Assembly: GCF_022267515.1 (NCBI RefSeq)
Contig: NZ_JAKFGB010000021.1
Span: 1 to 64,000 of the forward strand
DNA from: Rubinisphaera margarita
GTDB taxonomy: Bacteria > Planctomycetota > Planctomycetia > Planctomycetales > Planctomycetaceae
Direction: 5' to 3'
Length of the DNA stretch: 64,000 nucleotides
Shown here: positions 62,961 to 64,000 of the stretch, in pieces
Numbering within the stretch: position 1 is the first letter of the stretch
Layout of the letters: every line of letters starts with the position of its first letter
Program-made: the position numbers and the translations under genes
The notes under the pieces: model-generated
Databases searched by the model: none
Seen by the model: only the letters and a program-made list of their open reading frames with translations
Told to the model about the DNA's origin: nothing

Positions 62961-64000
62961 CCTTCAAACGTGCCGGGTTTCAGGTACGGTTTCAGCGACT
63001 GCCAGCGCCATTCGATCTCGGCAATCTCGTCCGGCGACAGACTCAAATCGCGAACGATCGGTTTGTCGGGGATGCTGTTGCCTGGTCCGTATTCGCGCGA
63101 GACCGTATTGCGGAAGACGCCACGCAGCTTCAGCAGGTGAAGATTGTAGCCCCGCAGATTCCCCGGATGCGTGTGCTGCAGGTTGAACATCAAGGTCAGC
63201 TTCGCGTACATGTCTTTGAGAGCTTCTGGATCGGATCCGCTCTGCATCAGTTTCCAGATTTTCGCGAGAACGTCGGCATACACGCTGCGTTCGGTGACAA
63301 GCCCTTCGGTTCCAATCCGAGATTCATACAGCCAGCCATAAGCGCCGCGTGCGCTGAAGACACTCCGGATGGAAGGGGAAGCCAGGAGAGCGCGAATGCG
63401 AGGGATGACCGGACTCGACTCTTCTTTCACGTAACCGAAGTTCGGGAACTCTTTTCCGAGTTCGATCAGCAGCTCTGTGGAGGGGGTAGCCGCTCCACGG
63501 CGGCCGTGCGTCTGAATCATCACGGGGCGATCGGTGATGACTTCAGCCAGAGCTCGCCAGTATTGTCGGAGGTCATCCTGTGTCTTACCGGTATCGGGAG
63601 GTCGTGAAATAATGGCAGTTGACGACAGTTGTTTCGCGTGGCGGGCATAAACGAGCATGTCATCGGTATCTTTGCCCTGAACTCCAAGACACAAGGCTGT
63701 CGTTTTCATGTTCCGAGACGTTCGGGCGAGCGTCTCCATTCCTTCCAGTTTCTCGTCGCGCGTCAGCAGGTCGATGCTGTCATTGGACTGTGGCCAGATC
63801 ACTCCGGGACTCTCGCACCAGTCGACGAATCGTGCCGATCTGGCTAGAACTTCAAAGTCGACCGCGCCGGAGTCGGTGTAGGGAGTCGAGAGAATCGGAA
63901 AGGGGCCGCGAAAGCGGGGGTAGTCGGGACTGCGGAGCTTGACCGGAACCTGAGCGGCGGAAACGTCGGGCGTTTTGGCCCGGCTCTCGGTGGCAACAAA
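62957..64000 (-). CDS. DHDPS/N-acetylneuraminate-lyase family aldolase, 5' end beyond the window
   Basis: 348 codons are visible and the frame stays open to the window edge, so the start is missing. The protein begins its recognisable part at RGPFPILSTPYTDSGAVDFE, the conserved DapA/NanA opening. It continues with GVIWPQSNDSIDLLTRDEKLEGMETL and ends PYLKPGTFEG. The family forms or cleaves carbon-carbon bonds of keto acids through a Schiff-base Lys on a TIM barrel. The usual catalytic lysine is not evident at FGYVKEESS, although the Lys there is at about the right place. Coupling to two sulfatases suggests sugar-acid catabolism rather than lysine synthesis. Confidence 0.78.
   Translation of the reverse strand, partial: FVATESRAKTPDVSAAQVPVKLRSPDYPRFRGPFPILSTPYTDSGAVDFEVLARSARFVDWCESPGVIWPQSNDSIDLLTRDEKLEGMETLARTSRNMKTTALCLGVQGKDTDDMLVYARHAKQLSSTAIISRPPDTGKTQDDLRQYWRALAEVITDRPVMIQTHGRRGAATPSTELLIELGKEFPNFGYVKEESSPVIPRIRALLASPSIRSVFSARGAYGWLYESRIGTEGLVTERSVYADVLAKIWKLMQSGSDPEALKDMYAKLTLMFNLQHTHPGNLRGYNLHLLKLRGVFRNTVSREYGPGNSIPDKPIVRDLSLSPDEIAEIEWRWQSLKPYLKPGTFEG

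Overview
The window comes from a planctomycete chromosome. It carries the family hallmarks of that phylum: a LamG/Planctomycete-cytochrome C/DUF1549/DUF1553 protein next to a DUF1501 protein, a PVC-type beta-propeller/HEAT/CxxCH protein, five sulfatase genes or domains, secreted esterases, FG-GAP debris and a giant beta-helix surface protein. Few genes have strong Shine-Dalgarno sites. I do not assign a genus. No tRNA, rRNA or CRISPR array was found.

Layout. 1-193: end of an IS5-type element running off the window. 257-7660: secreted esterase, then a divergent cytochrome/DUF1501 pair. 7811-17640: an accessory island of three 5'-truncated polymorphic-toxin C-terminal cassettes, each followed by a small candidate immunity gene. 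Between them lie degraded IS fragments and two copies of a ~182-bp multi-hairpin repeat. 17871-22631: an Rrf2/NsrR-type regulator divergent from a heme protein (DUF3365), Rieske protein, siroheme sulfite/nitrite reductase, GyrI-like protein and cupin. 23051-31103: a catabolic run of a two-domain sulfatase, a second sulfatase and a DUF4838/CBM9-like protein. 31150-43001: an FG-GAP remnant, an MtfA-like peptidase, an esterase, a PVC cytochrome with a DmfA2-like partner, a PIG-L deacetylase and an FAD oxidoreductase. 43345-56319: an outer-membrane barrel protein, a YfbK-like vWA lipoprotein and a 3,313-residue inverse-autotransporter-like protein with 11 near-identical ~203-residue repeats. 56657-59978: pstSCAB on the minus strand. 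60205-64000: a translationally coupled aldolase/sulfatase/sulfatase operon.

How the parts work together. The sulfatases, esterases, DUF4838/CBM9 protein, PIG-L deacetylase and NAL/DHDPS-type aldolase fit breakdown of sulfated, acetylated and amino-sugar polysaccharides. The cytochrome-domain proteins would serve periplasmic oxidation. The NsrR-type cluster looks like a nitrosative-stress or sulfite/nitrite-reducing module. The most unusual content is the toxin-cassette island, which looks like a store of C-terminal toxin domains with their immunity genes, and the giant repeat adhesin.
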